This document shows, in pieces, positions 16,471 to 25,622 of a stretch of DNA of 64,000 nucleotides (position 1 is its first letter; the number at the start of each line of letters is the position of its first letter). Origin of the DNA: Solibacillus sp040274725 (GTDB lineage Bacteria > Bacillota > Bacilli > Bacillales_A > Planococcaceae); assembly GCA_040274725.1 (NCBI GenBank), contig JBEMAQ010000014.1, positions 1 through 64,000 of the forward strand, written 5' to 3'. The notes beneath the pieces are model-generated. The model ran no database searches and had not been told where the DNA came from. It was given only the letters and a program-made list of their open reading frames with translations. Position numbers and translations under genes: made by a program.

Positions 16471-17490
16471 ATGAAGCAGCATGCAGAAAGAGAAATCACC
16501 ACGCCGACATTTCTTTGCGACAAAAAGGGCAATTTAAATCCGGAGGCAATTGGCTATGCCCGCACACCGCTCATTGAAAGTAATTTAACGGGTCACCTGA
16601 TGCGCAAGAAGAAGTGGAATCATTGGTGTGTATATGGTGAGGATATTTTATTCTCAGCGACGATTAGCCATCTTGATTATGCTGCTGTTTGCTCCGTGTA
16701 CTTCCTCGAATACGAAACACAGCGTTATTTTGAAAAAGCCATTACCATTCCACTCGGTGCGAAAGTCAAAATGCCCGAAAAGGTGCTAGAGACGATTAAA
16801 TTCGCCAATAATGAGTTAGCCATTCAGCTAACTTATTTCAATGGTGATACGCATTTATCGGTGTCGACCGCTGATTTTGACGGTGAACCACTGCACGCTG
16901 AACTGACAATTCATCATCCAGTTGGCGATGACTCGCTAAGTGTTGTCGTCCCGTGGAATCGTCAAACATTCCACTTCACAGCGAAGCAACATATACTCCC
17001 AACATCAGGTATCGTCAAAATCGGCGACCGCCGCTATTTATTTAATGAGGAGGAATGCTTTGCGGTGCTTGATTATGGGCGCGGCGTGTGGCCACGCGAT
17101 GCAGCACGCAACTGGGCAATGGCATCCCAGCGCATTCGCAGGCGCCGCATCGGACTGAACTTTGGCGGCAATTGGACAGATGGCACTGGTATGACAGAAA
17201 ACGCCGTATTTATTGATGGTGTCATGACAAAAATTCATGAGGACGTGCTCTTTACATACGACCGGACAAACTTTATGAAGCCATGGCATATTAAAACGAA
17301 ATTTAGTAACAACGTCGAGCTAACCTTTACACCCTTTTTTGAGCGTGTCGCGACGTCAAATGTACGACTTGTGCGCTCCGAGGTACACCAAATGGTTGGC
17401 TACTACAATGGCCGCATTCTGCTTGATGGACAAATTTTAAACATCCAGCAAATGCTCGGCTGTATCGACGAGCATATCGCGAAATGGTAG
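16471..17490 (+). CDS. DUF2804 family protein
   Basis: 339 residues from ATG at 16471 with GGAGGG at good spacing; a TTG at 16447 lies upstream of it. Features I associate with DUF2804 are present: the opening PTFLCDKKGNLNPEAIGYAR, RKKKWNHWCV, ISHLDYAAVC, GVWPRDAARNWAMAS and GLNFGGNWTDGTGMTENA. The fold in this family is beta-rich and resembles hydroxyneurosporene-synthase-like lipocalin folds; no function is established. No signal peptide. The gene is followed by a terminator and HelD. Confidence 0.85.
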   Translation: MKQHAEREITTPTFLCDKKGNLNPEAIGYARTPLIESNLTGHLMRKKKWNHWCVYGEDILFSATISHLDYAAVCSVYFLEYETQRYFEKAITIPLGAKVKMPEKVLETIKFANNELAIQLTYFNGDTHLSVSTADFDGEPLHAELTIHHPVGDDSLSVVVPWNRQTFHFTAKQHILPTSGIVKIGDRRYLFNEEECFAVLDYGRGVWPRDAARNWAMASQRIRRRRIGLNFGGNWTDGTGMTENAVFIDGVMTKIHEDVLFTYDRTNFMKPWHIKTKFSNNVELTFTPFFERVATSNVRLVRSEVHQMVGYYNGRILLDGQILNIQQMLGCIDEHIAKW

Positions 17491-17493
17491 TAC

Positions 17494-17529
17494 TTAGGTC
17501 GTTCTAGCACAGGCTAGTGCGACCTTTTT
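17494..17529 (+). terminator. Terminator of the DUF2804 gene
   Basis: AGGTCG and CGACCT outer stem with an inner CTAG/CTAG stem, followed by TTTTT. Confidence 0.8.
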
Positions 17530-17554
17530 CAGCCTAACTTAAGGAGGTGGGGAT

Positions 17555-19765
17555 TTGCAGCACCCAGAATTCGAACAAGAAAAACAACGTCTTCACGACA
17601 CGATTCATTATATGGAAAACATATTACAAAGCTCCAAGCGCAATATTGAAACCGCGCAGGAAAACATTCACGCGGCGATGGCCAATTTAGAGTATATCGA
17701 TTCAAGTGATAGCTTTATGAATATCTTAATGAACACGCGCTTCTTTGAAATGGCGCGCAACCAAAAGGAAGGCTTAGAGGCCATTCAAAAAAAGCCGTAC
17801 TTTGCGCGTATTCATTTTCAGCGTACAGGCGAAGAGGCAGAACTACTTTATATCGGAAAAACATCTCTTTTCCATGGTGAGACGCATGAGCCGATTATTG
17901 TCGACTGGCGCTCCCCTGTCGCAAACGTTTACTATGATGGGCGGCTCGGGGATGTGTCCTATGACGTGCGCGGTGAGGAGCTGACCGGGCATTTATTCGC
18001 GAAACGCCAATACAAAATTGACAATGCCACACTCCTCGATTTTCAGGATGTTGATTTAACGACAAATGACGAATTGTTGCAGGATGCACTAACAGGCAAG
18101 GCCGACGTGCGCCTAACGGAGATTGTCTCAACAATTCAAAAAGAACAAAACGATATTATCCGCGCGCACTTGCGTCAGCCAATTCTTGTACAAGGTGCTG
18201 CGGGTTCCGGAAAAACAACGATTGCGCTGCACCGCATTAGCTACTTCCTTTACACAATGGGTGAGCACTTCAAAGCGGAGCAGCTGATGATTTTGGCGCC
18301 GAGTAAGCTGTTTATTGATTATATTGGTGACGTCCTGCCCGAACTTGGCGTCGGTAAAATTGTGCAGACGACCTATGCCGAATACGTCCAAAATTCGACC
18401 GGTATTAAACTTAAACTGCAAAATCCAAACGCACTGCTGGAGCAGGTCATTCGCGGTGAAGCTGGGGCGATGGTAGACATCGCCAAATTAAAGGGCTCCA
18501 AGCATTATGAAGTCATTTTAGAGCGCTATCTTCGTCGCCATGAACAACATCTTGGCGCATTGTTTGACGATGTATTAATCGAAAAATACCGCATTTTGTC
18601 TGGCAAGCACCTGAAAAAGCTATTTTTAATTGAATTCGCCTATATGCCGATTGAAAAACGGCTTGAACGTATTAAGAAGGTCATTCAAACCGAGGTGAAG
18701 CGTAAAACGAAGGCGGTACTTCTTGCGCTGAACACTCGCTATGAGGATGCGATTGGCCGCGCGCTAAATGGTATGCGTGATGCAGACAAGCGCAAAAAGT
18801 TTGTGACGAAGCTGATTGATGAGCGAGACGCACGTATTCCGCAAATTCAGCAGGAGGCAAAGTCAACAACGTCTGTTTATATGCGTAAATTCGAGAAAGT
18901 ACGCGTCAAAGCCTTTTACCGCACGCTACTAACAGACCAGACGCTTCTAAATGAAATTACACCTGAATGGACGCCTGCCCAAACGACTGCGTTTTTAGCG
19001 ACGCATAAAAAAGAACAGTGGGCGCTCGAGGATTTGGCCGCACTGTATTATTTACATGCACGTATAAAAGGCGTGGCGGACGAGTGGAAGGTGCGCGTTG
19101 TGTTTATAGACGAGGTGCAGGACTATAGCTATTTGCAGCTAGCCGCACTAAAAGCGGGGCTTGAGACCGATATGTTCACGATGGTGGGTGACCTCGCACA
19201 AGGCATCCACAGCTACCGCGCGCTCGATTCATGGGAGCCTGTGCTCGAATTATTCCCGCGTGCGACCTACGCAACATTACAGAAAAGCTACCGTACGACG
19301 ATTGAAATTATGCACGTCGCCAATCAAATTCTTGCGGGGATGACAGAGGACCTGCCGCTTGTTGAGCCGGTTGTACGTCACGGTCCAGAGCCGGTCATGG
19401 TGCGTAGTAAGGAAGTAAAGCTCGCACCAATCAAAAAAGCGTACGAACAAATTCGAGCAAACGGACATAAAGCAATCGCGCTCATTTGTAAAACGACAGA
19501 CGATGCTGTGACATTACTCGCATTGCTTGAATGCAAATTACCGGTGCAACTACTAACTGAGGACGCGCAAATCGATCAGGACAAACTGCTCATTGTGCCA
19601 TGTCATTTAGCAAAGGGACTCGAATTTGACGCAGTCATTACGGTCATTGTCAGCGAGCCGTACTTTGATACACCAACGGACAGGAAGCTACTGTACGTCG
19701 CCTTAACGCGTGCCATGCATGAGCTTTATTTAATCGGCCCTGTGAAAAAATCATTTTTACTTTAA
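17555..19765 (+). CDS. helD: RNA polymerase recycling ATPase HelD
   Basis: 736 residues from TTG at 17555 (AAGGAGG upstream), slightly shorter than the about 770 of B. subtilis HelD. The long coiled-coil N-terminal arm (residues 1-110) is followed by the UvrD/Rep-like ATPase: Walker A GAAGSGKTTIALHR near 215, IDEVQDYSYLQ near 515, GDLAQGIHSYR, SYRTT, and the final VALTRAMHELYLIG. HelD inserts arms into RNA polymerase and releases stalled polymerase from DNA with ATP hydrolysis. The residues of the polymerase-penetrating arms cannot be verified by eye. Single gene with a strong terminator. Confidence 0.92.
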   Translation: MQHPEFEQEKQRLHDTIHYMENILQSSKRNIETAQENIHAAMANLEYIDSSDSFMNILMNTRFFEMARNQKEGLEAIQKKPYFARIHFQRTGEEAELLYIGKTSLFHGETHEPIIVDWRSPVANVYYDGRLGDVSYDVRGEELTGHLFAKRQYKIDNATLLDFQDVDLTTNDELLQDALTGKADVRLTEIVSTIQKEQNDIIRAHLRQPILVQGAAGSGKTTIALHRISYFLYTMGEHFKAEQLMILAPSKLFIDYIGDVLPELGVGKIVQTTYAEYVQNSTGIKLKLQNPNALLEQVIRGEAGAMVDIAKLKGSKHYEVILERYLRRHEQHLGALFDDVLIEKYRILSGKHLKKLFLIEFAYMPIEKRLERIKKVIQTEVKRKTKAVLLALNTRYEDAIGRALNGMRDADKRKKFVTKLIDERDARIPQIQQEAKSTTSVYMRKFEKVRVKAFYRTLLTDQTLLNEITPEWTPAQTTAFLATHKKEQWALEDLAALYYLHARIKGVADEWKVRVVFIDEVQDYSYLQLAALKAGLETDMFTMVGDLAQGIHSYRALDSWEPVLELFPRATYATLQKSYRTTIEIMHVANQILAGMTEDLPLVEPVVRHGPEPVMVRSKEVKLAPIKKAYEQIRANGHKAIALICKTTDDAVTLLALLECKLPVQLLTEDAQIDQDKLLIVPCHLAKGLEFDAVITVIVSEPYFDTPTDRKLLYVALTRAMHELYLIGPVKKSFLL

Positions 19766-19881
19766 CCTTTGCGCTTTGGCACCGAGAAGTTTTTCCTTTT
19801 GCTCAATAAACTTTTTAGCCAGGCACGAAATGTGCCCGGCTTTCTTTTTTTCGTTTCTGGTAATGCTGGCATTCGCAACAT
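19762..19881 (-). CDS. Possible 39-codon basic small protein
   Basis: ATG at 19881 has CTAAGGAGGTGCTC immediately upstream, an excellent ribosome site. It opens 38 sense codons beginning MLRMPALPETKKRKPGTF and ending KNFSVPKRKG, strongly basic with no membrane segment. The frame runs antisense through the HelD terminator and its stop overlaps the HelD stop. No matching family is known to me; the ribosome site is the main support. Confidence 0.4.
   Translation of the reverse strand: MLRMPALPETKKRKPGTFRAWLKSLLSKRKNFSVPKRKG
19818..19851 (+). terminator. Terminator of helD
   Basis: GCCAGGCAC (19818-19826) and GTGCCCGGC (19832-19840) form the stem with one mismatch, followed by TTTCTTTTTTT. Confidence 0.9.
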
Positions 19882-19977
19882 GAGCACCTCCTTAGTTCTA
19901 ATTTATGAACAAAGTAGTGCTGCTATTCTTGCTATTTAGCTAAAAGGCCTTTTGGAAGAATTGAATTTTCCCTTAAG

Positions 19978-20066
19978 AAAAGCGCTGGAGAGCCCGAAGT
20001 GAAAGTGCGCTCTTTACTTTCACCCGAGGGAGCAGACCGCGACCTCAAGGGGCTGGCGCTTTAGCC
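19978..20066. ncRNA. Unidentified structured intergenic element
   Basis: A GC-rich block in an AT-rich intergenic region. AAAGCGC near 19979 and GCGCTTT near 20056 close the element. Inside, GTGAAAGT and ACTTTCAC form a hairpin, and CCGAGGGAGC / GACCTCAAGGGGC can pair further. There is no open frame. Candidates are a small RNA or a dispersed intergenic repeat; no known riboswitch motif was recognised. The remaining sequence between helD and the GNAT gene shows nothing else. Confidence 0.4.
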
Positions 20067-20120
20067 TAGACATAAAAACGCCAAATTTTATACTTTCTGA
20101 TACAGCAAAAAAGAGATTGC

Positions 20121-21002
20121 CTACTCGGCAATCCCTCCCACTCTTACAAAATAATCAATTTGCATATTTTTCATAAAACCTGCATGCTCATAGACGTAGA
20201 GCGCCTGCTTGTTATCAATTTCTACATCTAACAGCACAACCTGCTCACCACCGCGGTATGCATAGTCCTTCACCCACTGTAAGATTTCGGTGCCAATCCC
20301 TTGCCCCTGTGTATTACTACTTACTGCAAGTGCTGTAATCCACTGTGCGTCGCTATCTTTACGTGTCGTCACCGTGCCAACTACTTGCCCATTCATCTCT
20401 GCAACCCACATCACAAGCTCTGGTGACTGTGTATTAAATTCAATTAAATCCAGTGCTTCCTCACGCTGATCGCCAAATGCATCGACAAAAATTTCTACGA
20501 GCGCCTCCGTATCATGCGCTGCTACTTGTCGCATCGTCATTTTCTTCTCTGTCATTGGCTCCGCTTTCACCTCAAGCGTTGCCTCCGAGAAACTGTACAT
20601 GTACCCGCGACTTTCTAAAAACTTGCGACCATATGTCTCACTCTCTACTGCAAGTGCAAGCACCCCTTCCACTCCGCGTGCCTCAAGCCCGTCATACAGT
20701 ACATTTAACAGCGCATCCGCCAGTCCAATTTTACGGTACATCGGTGCTACAACAAGCGACCATTCGTATGTATTGAGGCCCATCAAGTCAATCGCAGATG
20801 CCGCACCCGCAAGCTCATTCGTAACATCATTATAAATAAGTACGAAGAAACCTTTTGCCTCATAGCTCGTCGCTAGTTGCAAGTTCATCACACCCGCATA
20901 TTGTACATGATCAACCTCAGTTGCCGCTGCACATAGCTGTTCAATCTCCTCAAACGTCTCCGCATCTAATGGAAACGATACTGTCATTGCCGAAAAATTC
21001 AT
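20121..21002 (-). CDS. Tandem GNAT-domain N-acetyltransferase
   Basis: 293 residues from ATG at 21002 with CGGAG eight bases upstream; a GTG at 21011 is closer to that site than normal. Two acetyltransferase folds are visible. The first (about 15-135) has the degenerate acetyl-CoA loop RKIGLADALL. The second (about 150-290) has the canonical QGQGIGTEIL and ends with ALYVYEHAGF. Such double GNATs usually have one active and one structural half. The substrate is unknown. Single gene. Confidence 0.85.
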   Translation of the reverse strand: MNFSAMTVSFPLDAETFEEIEQLCAAATEVDHVQYAGVMNLQLATSYEAKGFFVLIYNDVTNELAGAASAIDLMGLNTYEWSLVVAPMYRKIGLADALLNVLYDGLEARGVEGVLALAVESETYGRKFLESRGYMYSFSEATLEVKAEPMTEKKMTMRQVAAHDTEALVEIFVDAFGDQREEALDLIEFNTQSPELVMWVAEMNGQVVGTVTTRKDSDAQWITALAVSSNTQGQGIGTEILQWVKDYAYRGGEQVVLLDVEIDNKQALYVYEHAGFMKNMQIDYFVRVGGIAE

Positions 21003-21479
21003 TTCATCCACTCCGCTTCTTTTCTACTCAAGTACTCCCATTTTAGGCAACATAGTAATCGGATGCAAGCCATTCTCTAGTCGCCGTTTTTGTATTTACT
21101 TACTTTTTATGTACTGCAAAAAAATCTACTATCCTTCCGTGATACTTATGTTGTAAGTTTAACTTCACTAAATCATTTCAAAAACAGGTAATATAATCTA
21201 TAGCTTTAGTTCCATCACATTAAAATAATAACCTTTTCAATTTACATTAGTTAATATTACCTTTACTATAAGATTAAAAAACAATGCAACTTATTTCAGA
21301 TAGCATTCAATCACCCATACTATTTTTCTATAAATTTAAAGTCACTTTCCCTTTCCAGGGTAATATTTTACTATTTAGCATATATATCAAAACATTACTA
21401 CAGGATAATTAGTGACTTACTAACCTATTTTATTTATAATTGTAGTATATATTTATTAATTTTAAGGAGATAAATACAC
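21003..21479. other. Long AT-rich intergenic region
   Basis: About 475 bases between divergent genes. I see AT-rich sequence with no convincing open frame, hairpin or known riboswitch. The AAGGAG ribosome site of the next gene is at its end. Confidence 0.5.
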
Positions 21480-23504
21480 GTGACCAAAGAACATATCCTA
21501 CCCATTTCTTCGACTATGTTTCATGTTACTCCCTTTCCATCGTTGTTACTCTCACGTACTGGTGAAGTATTAGATTGGCAAGCGCAAAACGACAAAATTT
21601 TCGGCTACACATTAGCTGATTTCCAAAACGATCAATCATTACTTACACATACACTATTTTCTATGCTTCCTAAGGCACTTTGGCAAACGATTTTAGAAAG
21701 CGTAACACCACTACGTTTTAGCCAAATTCAATTGCAAAAGAAGGATGAGTCCTTACTAACATGTGCAATTTATACGAGTCCTGTAACAGTCGATCATCAA
21801 GAGGCAATCCATGTATTATGTATTCCTTTAGACGCACTGCGCTCTGTTGCCAATGAGCATCAGCTACTTGAAGATTTACAAGCAGGTATCCAAGCATCAT
21901 TTATGACGGTAACACTTGATTTTGAAGGCTTTATCGTTAGTACAAACCAACACTTTTTAAAGGTAAGCCACTGGACACCAAAGCGCGTCATCGGCAAAAC
22001 ATTTTGGCAGCTATTCGCGACTACGCCAGAAAACGAGAAAATTGTACCCGCTATTTGGAAAACATTACAGTCTGGTCAAATTTGGCAAGGTGAAGTCGAA
22101 AAGAAAACGAAGCATGAGCAAAATTATTGGGTACAACTAACGGCCATTCCGAGCATTAGTGACAACTCAAATGATTCTCGTTTCATGTTGATTGAGCAAG
22201 ACATTACAAAGGATAAAGTCGTTCAATTACAGCTCGAAAAAATCGCTTATATTGATACACACACAGGCTTAATGAATGCACACCGACTTCAGCAAGTTGT
22301 CAATGGCTTCATTAAAGAAGGACGTCATTTCTCATTCGTTTATATGAGCATCGATAAATTTTATACAATTAAAGATTTGCAGGATGATACAGCCGGCGAA
22401 AATTTAATCGTTGAATTTACAAAGCGCATGAAAATGTATTTCCAAGACAGTACGATGGCACGTATTAACGAAAATGAATTCGTTGTGTTAACACCACTTC
22501 CTGAATGGTTCACGCAAGGCTTTTTAACGTACTTGCAGCAAAACCCGGTTTACAACGGCAATGTTGCGATGCCATTATCTATTAGCGGTGGGATTACGCG
22601 TTTCCCTGAAGACCAATCAAGCTTCTCGCAGTTAATGAAGGCGTCACTTGCGACGATTCATTCGGTTCGCGGGGCAGGCGGTGATAGTATTGTATCGCTA
22701 TCCAAATCAACGCATCAAGCATTAAACCGTAAATCAATCGTTGAAAAACGTTTACTGTTGGCACTGGACCAGAAAAACTTACATGTTATTTACCAGCCAC
22801 AAGTAGACCGTAAAACGGGTAAAATGCTAGCAGTAGAGGCGCTTGTACGCTGGACAGATGATGAAATCGGCATCGTGTCACCAGATGAGCTGATTCCGAT
22901 TGCAGAGGAAACAGGCCTGATTAACAATATCGGTTCGTTCATGATTGAAGAGGCATGCAAACAGGCTGTGATTTGGCGTGCAGCCGGCCTGAATTTAAAG
23001 GTCAGCATCAACTCTTCTGTGCGTGAGTTCCGCGATAAAAATATGGCGAAATCCATCCTAAGCACACTCGAGCGCACAGGCTGTCCTGCTGAACTGATTC
23101 AAATTGAAATTACTGAAAAGTTTGCCCTTGAAGCAGAGGGTGAAACGTCGATTATTAAGCAAATGCGCCAGCTCGAGCAGCAAGGAATCACATTCGCACT
23201 AGATGACTTCGGAACAGGCTATGCGTCGTTCCGCTATATGCAACTACTGCCAATTAGCTTGCTAAAAATCGATCAAACCTTCACAAATTCATTCTTGAAA
23301 TCTGAAAAAACGAAGCAGCTTATGCACGGTATGATTGAATTTGGTAAAACAATGCAGTTAACGGTTTTAGCAGAAGGTGTTGAAACAGAAGAACAGCACG
23401 CATTACTTTCAGAATATGGTTGTGATTTGCTACAGGGATACTATATAAGTAAACCGATTTCTAGTGATGAAGTCGTATCGTTTTACATTAAGAACAACAA
23501 TTAG
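21480..23504 (+). CDS. PAS-PAS-GGDEF(degenerate)-EAL cyclic-di-GMP phosphodiesterase
   Basis: 674 residues from GTG at 21480 with AAGGAG at good spacing. Two PAS-type sensor domains (about 12-110 and 130-245) precede a GGDEF domain whose active loop reads NENEF, so cyclase activity should be lost. The EAL domain (about 420-665) keeps its catalytic set: EALVRW, ITEKF, LDDFGTGYASF, KIDQTF, LAEGVETEEQ and QGYYISKP. It should hydrolyse cyclic-di-GMP, with the GGDEF part possibly binding GTP as a regulator. No membrane segment, so it is cytoplasmic. It sits alone with a terminator behind it. Confidence 0.92.
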   Translation: MTKEHILPISSTMFHVTPFPSLLLSRTGEVLDWQAQNDKIFGYTLADFQNDQSLLTHTLFSMLPKALWQTILESVTPLRFSQIQLQKKDESLLTCAIYTSPVTVDHQEAIHVLCIPLDALRSVANEHQLLEDLQAGIQASFMTVTLDFEGFIVSTNQHFLKVSHWTPKRVIGKTFWQLFATTPENEKIVPAIWKTLQSGQIWQGEVEKKTKHEQNYWVQLTAIPSISDNSNDSRFMLIEQDITKDKVVQLQLEKIAYIDTHTGLMNAHRLQQVVNGFIKEGRHFSFVYMSIDKFYTIKDLQDDTAGENLIVEFTKRMKMYFQDSTMARINENEFVVLTPLPEWFTQGFLTYLQQNPVYNGNVAMPLSISGGITRFPEDQSSFSQLMKASLATIHSVRGAGGDSIVSLSKSTHQALNRKSIVEKRLLLALDQKNLHVIYQPQVDRKTGKMLAVEALVRWTDDEIGIVSPDELIPIAEETGLINNIGSFMIEEACKQAVIWRAAGLNLKVSINSSVREFRDKNMAKSILSTLERTGCPAELIQIEITEKFALEAEGETSIIKQMRQLEQQGITFALDDFGTGYASFRYMQLLPISLLKIDQTFTNSFLKSEKTKQLMHGMIEFGKTMQLTVLAEGVETEEQHALLSEYGCDLLQGYYISKPISSDEVVSFYIKNNN

Positions 23505-23507
23505 CAT

Positions 23508-23549
23508 AAACTATCCATTTCCTTGCGAAATGGATAGTTTTTTCTTTTT
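23508..23549 (+). terminator. Terminator of the EAL-domain gene
   Basis: AAACTATCCATTTC and GAAATGGATAGTTT form a perfect 14-base stem with a T-rich tail. Confidence 0.93.
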
Positions 23550-23623
23550 CACACCGTTTCCCTCTAGACAAAAACATCATTCTTTGGATATATTATACAA
23601 ATAATAGGTAGGAGGATGATTTT

Positions 23624-24088
23624 ATGGGAGAATTGTTAAAAGACCAGCTCGCGCGTACACGCTCAGTTTTACTGAAACAAACAGAGGGGTTAGCACCTGA
23701 AGTATTGTCATTTATTCCAGATGGATTGCGCAACAATATCCACTGGCAGCTCGGTCACATTTTAGTAACAGCAGAGCTTTTCTTTTTACCAGAGAAAAAA
23801 TTTACAAATCAATATTGGTCCTTTTTTGGTGCAGGCACACAGCCCGCTGACTGGACAGATGATGTACCTACTGTTGAGGTACTACTCGCGCATCTTGCCG
23901 AGCAGGCCAAGACACTTCAGCAAATGGATGTTCCAAATCCTGATACACTGTTTGAAGAGCCAAAATTCGGTAATAAAACAGTTGGCGAATTTTTAGCGAT
24001 GGGCGCCTACCATGAATCAATGCACGTTGGGCAAATTCATACAATAAAGCGCATTGCCGAGGCTGCTCTTGTAAAATCAGCAAATTAA
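23624..24088 (+). CDS. DinB-family protein
   Basis: 154 residues forming the DinB/YfiT-like four-helix bundle. The metal-binding histidines are in place: HWQLGHI near residue 40 and HESMHVGQI near 130. Members include thiol-dependent transferases such as BstA and BshB2-linked enzymes, so a bacillithiol-related role is possible but not shown here. ATG follows AGGAGG. Single gene with a strong terminator. Confidence 0.87.
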   Translation: MGELLKDQLARTRSVLLKQTEGLAPEVLSFIPDGLRNNIHWQLGHILVTAELFFLPEKKFTNQYWSFFGAGTQPADWTDDVPTVEVLLAHLAEQAKTLQQMDVPNPDTLFEEPKFGNKTVGEFLAMGAYHESMHVGQIHTIKRIAEAALVKSAN

Positions 24089-24117
24089 AAAGGTGTGGCG
24101 AGCTGCCACACCTTTTA
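24087..24117. terminator. Bidirectional terminator
   Basis: AAAAAGGTGTGGC and GCCACACCTTTT stem between convergent DinB and ThrE-like genes. Confidence 0.92.
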
Positions 24118-24597
24118 TTTTCTAGGTCTCTTCACACGCATGAATGAATCAATCGACGTTTTACTACGATGCATCATGCGGAAAAATAGCTGCATTAATA
24201 CTTCTGCAAATACTAGTCCCATCGCAATCGCACCAGAAATCATAAAGGCACGCATCCCACTTTGTAGACCCATAATATAATCAAGCTCCATCACATGACG
24301 CATCGTATTGTACGCAACACCCCCTGGTACGAGCGGGATAATACCCGAAACACTAAAAACAATCATCGGCATGCGAAAATTGCGCGACAGTAAATGCGCA
24401 ACAATCGACACGACAAATGCACTAATGAATGATGCCTGTACCTCATCGATACCGTACTGAAATGCAACGTAATACAACAACCAACCAATCATCCCAACGA
24501 AGCCGCACGCAGGAATAGCTCGTGTTGGCACATTAAAAATAACACCGAAACAGGCGGTTGCACCAAAGCTAAATATTGCCTGTAATAAATAATCCAT
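24115..24597 (-). CDS. Threonine/serine exporter small subunit (ThrE_2 / DUF3815)
   Basis: 160 residues with about five membrane helices from ATG at 24597 (AGGGGG eight bases upstream). It corresponds to the C-terminal half of ThrE-type exporters: AIPACGFVGMIGWLLYY and the SGIIPLVPGGVAYNTMRH segment, the family signature. It should form a complex with the DUF1212 protein encoded just upstream to export threonine or serine. Thirteen bases separate the two reading frames. Confidence 0.88.
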   Translation of the reverse strand: MDYLLQAIFSFGATACFGVIFNVPTRAIPACGFVGMIGWLLYYVAFQYGIDEVQASFISAFVVSIVAHLLSRNFRMPMIVFSVSGIIPLVPGGVAYNTMRHVMELDYIMGLQSGMRAFMISGAIAMGLVFAEVLMQLFFRMMHRSKTSIDSFMRVKRPRK

Positions 24598-24609
24598 CAC
24601 CATTGCCCC

Positions 24610-25365
24610 CTAAAACGATAAAATGAGCGCGATTCCAGAGCCAATGGCAAACGCCGTTAAAAATGCCTCGGCCCCCTTCGCCATCCCTGCTGTAAAATGC
24701 CCAGCCATCAAGTCGCGTACTGCATTTGTAATCAGTAAACCTGGTACTAGTGGCATTACTGAGCCGATAATAATTTTATCAACTTCTGACCCCCAACCGA
24801 GCCCGACGGAAATGATCGCCACAATTCCGACGGACACGGCCGCTAAAAATTCAGAGAAAAATTTAACGCGTGTCATTTGATGAATAATCGTGACAATATA
24901 AAGTCCTAATCCACCCGCAACAAATGCTGTAGGTATATCCAACCACATTCCATTAAATAACATTAGAAAACAACTACTTGCGATAGATGCTGCCAAAACT
25001 TGTATTGAAATAGGTAAAAAATAGTTCGTCTTTTCTATCTTATTTAACTCGTCATATGCCTGTTCTAATGTTATGATTTGAGAAGTTAGTTTACGTGACA
25101 CATTATTAACGAGGACAATTCGATGCAAATCTGTAATTCGTGTTGTAATTGACGTAATGCGCGTCGGTTGTGTTTTTCCGAGTGAAAAAATAATCCCCGT
25201 TGGCGTGACATAGCTTTGTGCATGATTCATCCCAAGTGAACGTGCCATTCGCAGCATCGTGTCTTCTACACGATACGTCTCGGCCCCGCTTTCCATCATG
25301 ATACGACCCGCGAGTAAGAAGCAGTCCATCGCCATTTCGTTACGTTCCGTACTATTCATCAACAT
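24610..25365 (-). CDS. Threonine/serine exporter large subunit (ThrE_1 / DUF1212)
   Basis: 251 residues. A cytoplasmic N-terminal part with SGAETYRVEDTM, YVTPTGIIFSL and TRITDLHRI precedes about five membrane helices from residue 120, including GSVMPLVPGLLITNAVRDLMAGH, the counterpart of the signature in the partner. ATG at 25365 follows AGGAGG by four bases; a second ATG six bases further in is an alternative. It is the first gene of a two-gene operon with the DUF3815 protein. Confidence 0.88.
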   Translation of the reverse strand: MLMNSTERNEMAMDCFLLAGRIMMESGAETYRVEDTMLRMARSLGMNHAQSYVTPTGIIFSLGKTQPTRITSITTRITDLHRIVLVNNVSRKLTSQIITLEQAYDELNKIEKTNYFLPISIQVLAASIASSCFLMLFNGMWLDIPTAFVAGGLGLYIVTIIHQMTRVKFFSEFLAAVSVGIVAIISVGLGWGSEVDKIIIGSVMPLVPGLLITNAVRDLMAGHFTAGMAKGAEAFLTAFAIGSGIALILSF

Positions 25366-25622
25366 GAAACCTCCTATCAGGTAACTTTTAATATAGCGAA
25401 GTTTTCTACTATTTCATAGATGTTTTATTCTATTCAATCGCTTTTTGGATAGTAAACAAAAATTTATTGTTATTTAGCATCTCTCTTAGACTTTTTCGAA
25501 AACAAATACGTCTAATTATATGTAACACTTCGTAATTTACGACACTTAAAATTTAATAAAAATAACATCTTTTTTTCCTTTATTCGTAGTATTATTTTAT
25601 CATAGAAAGGGGCGCATGCTAC

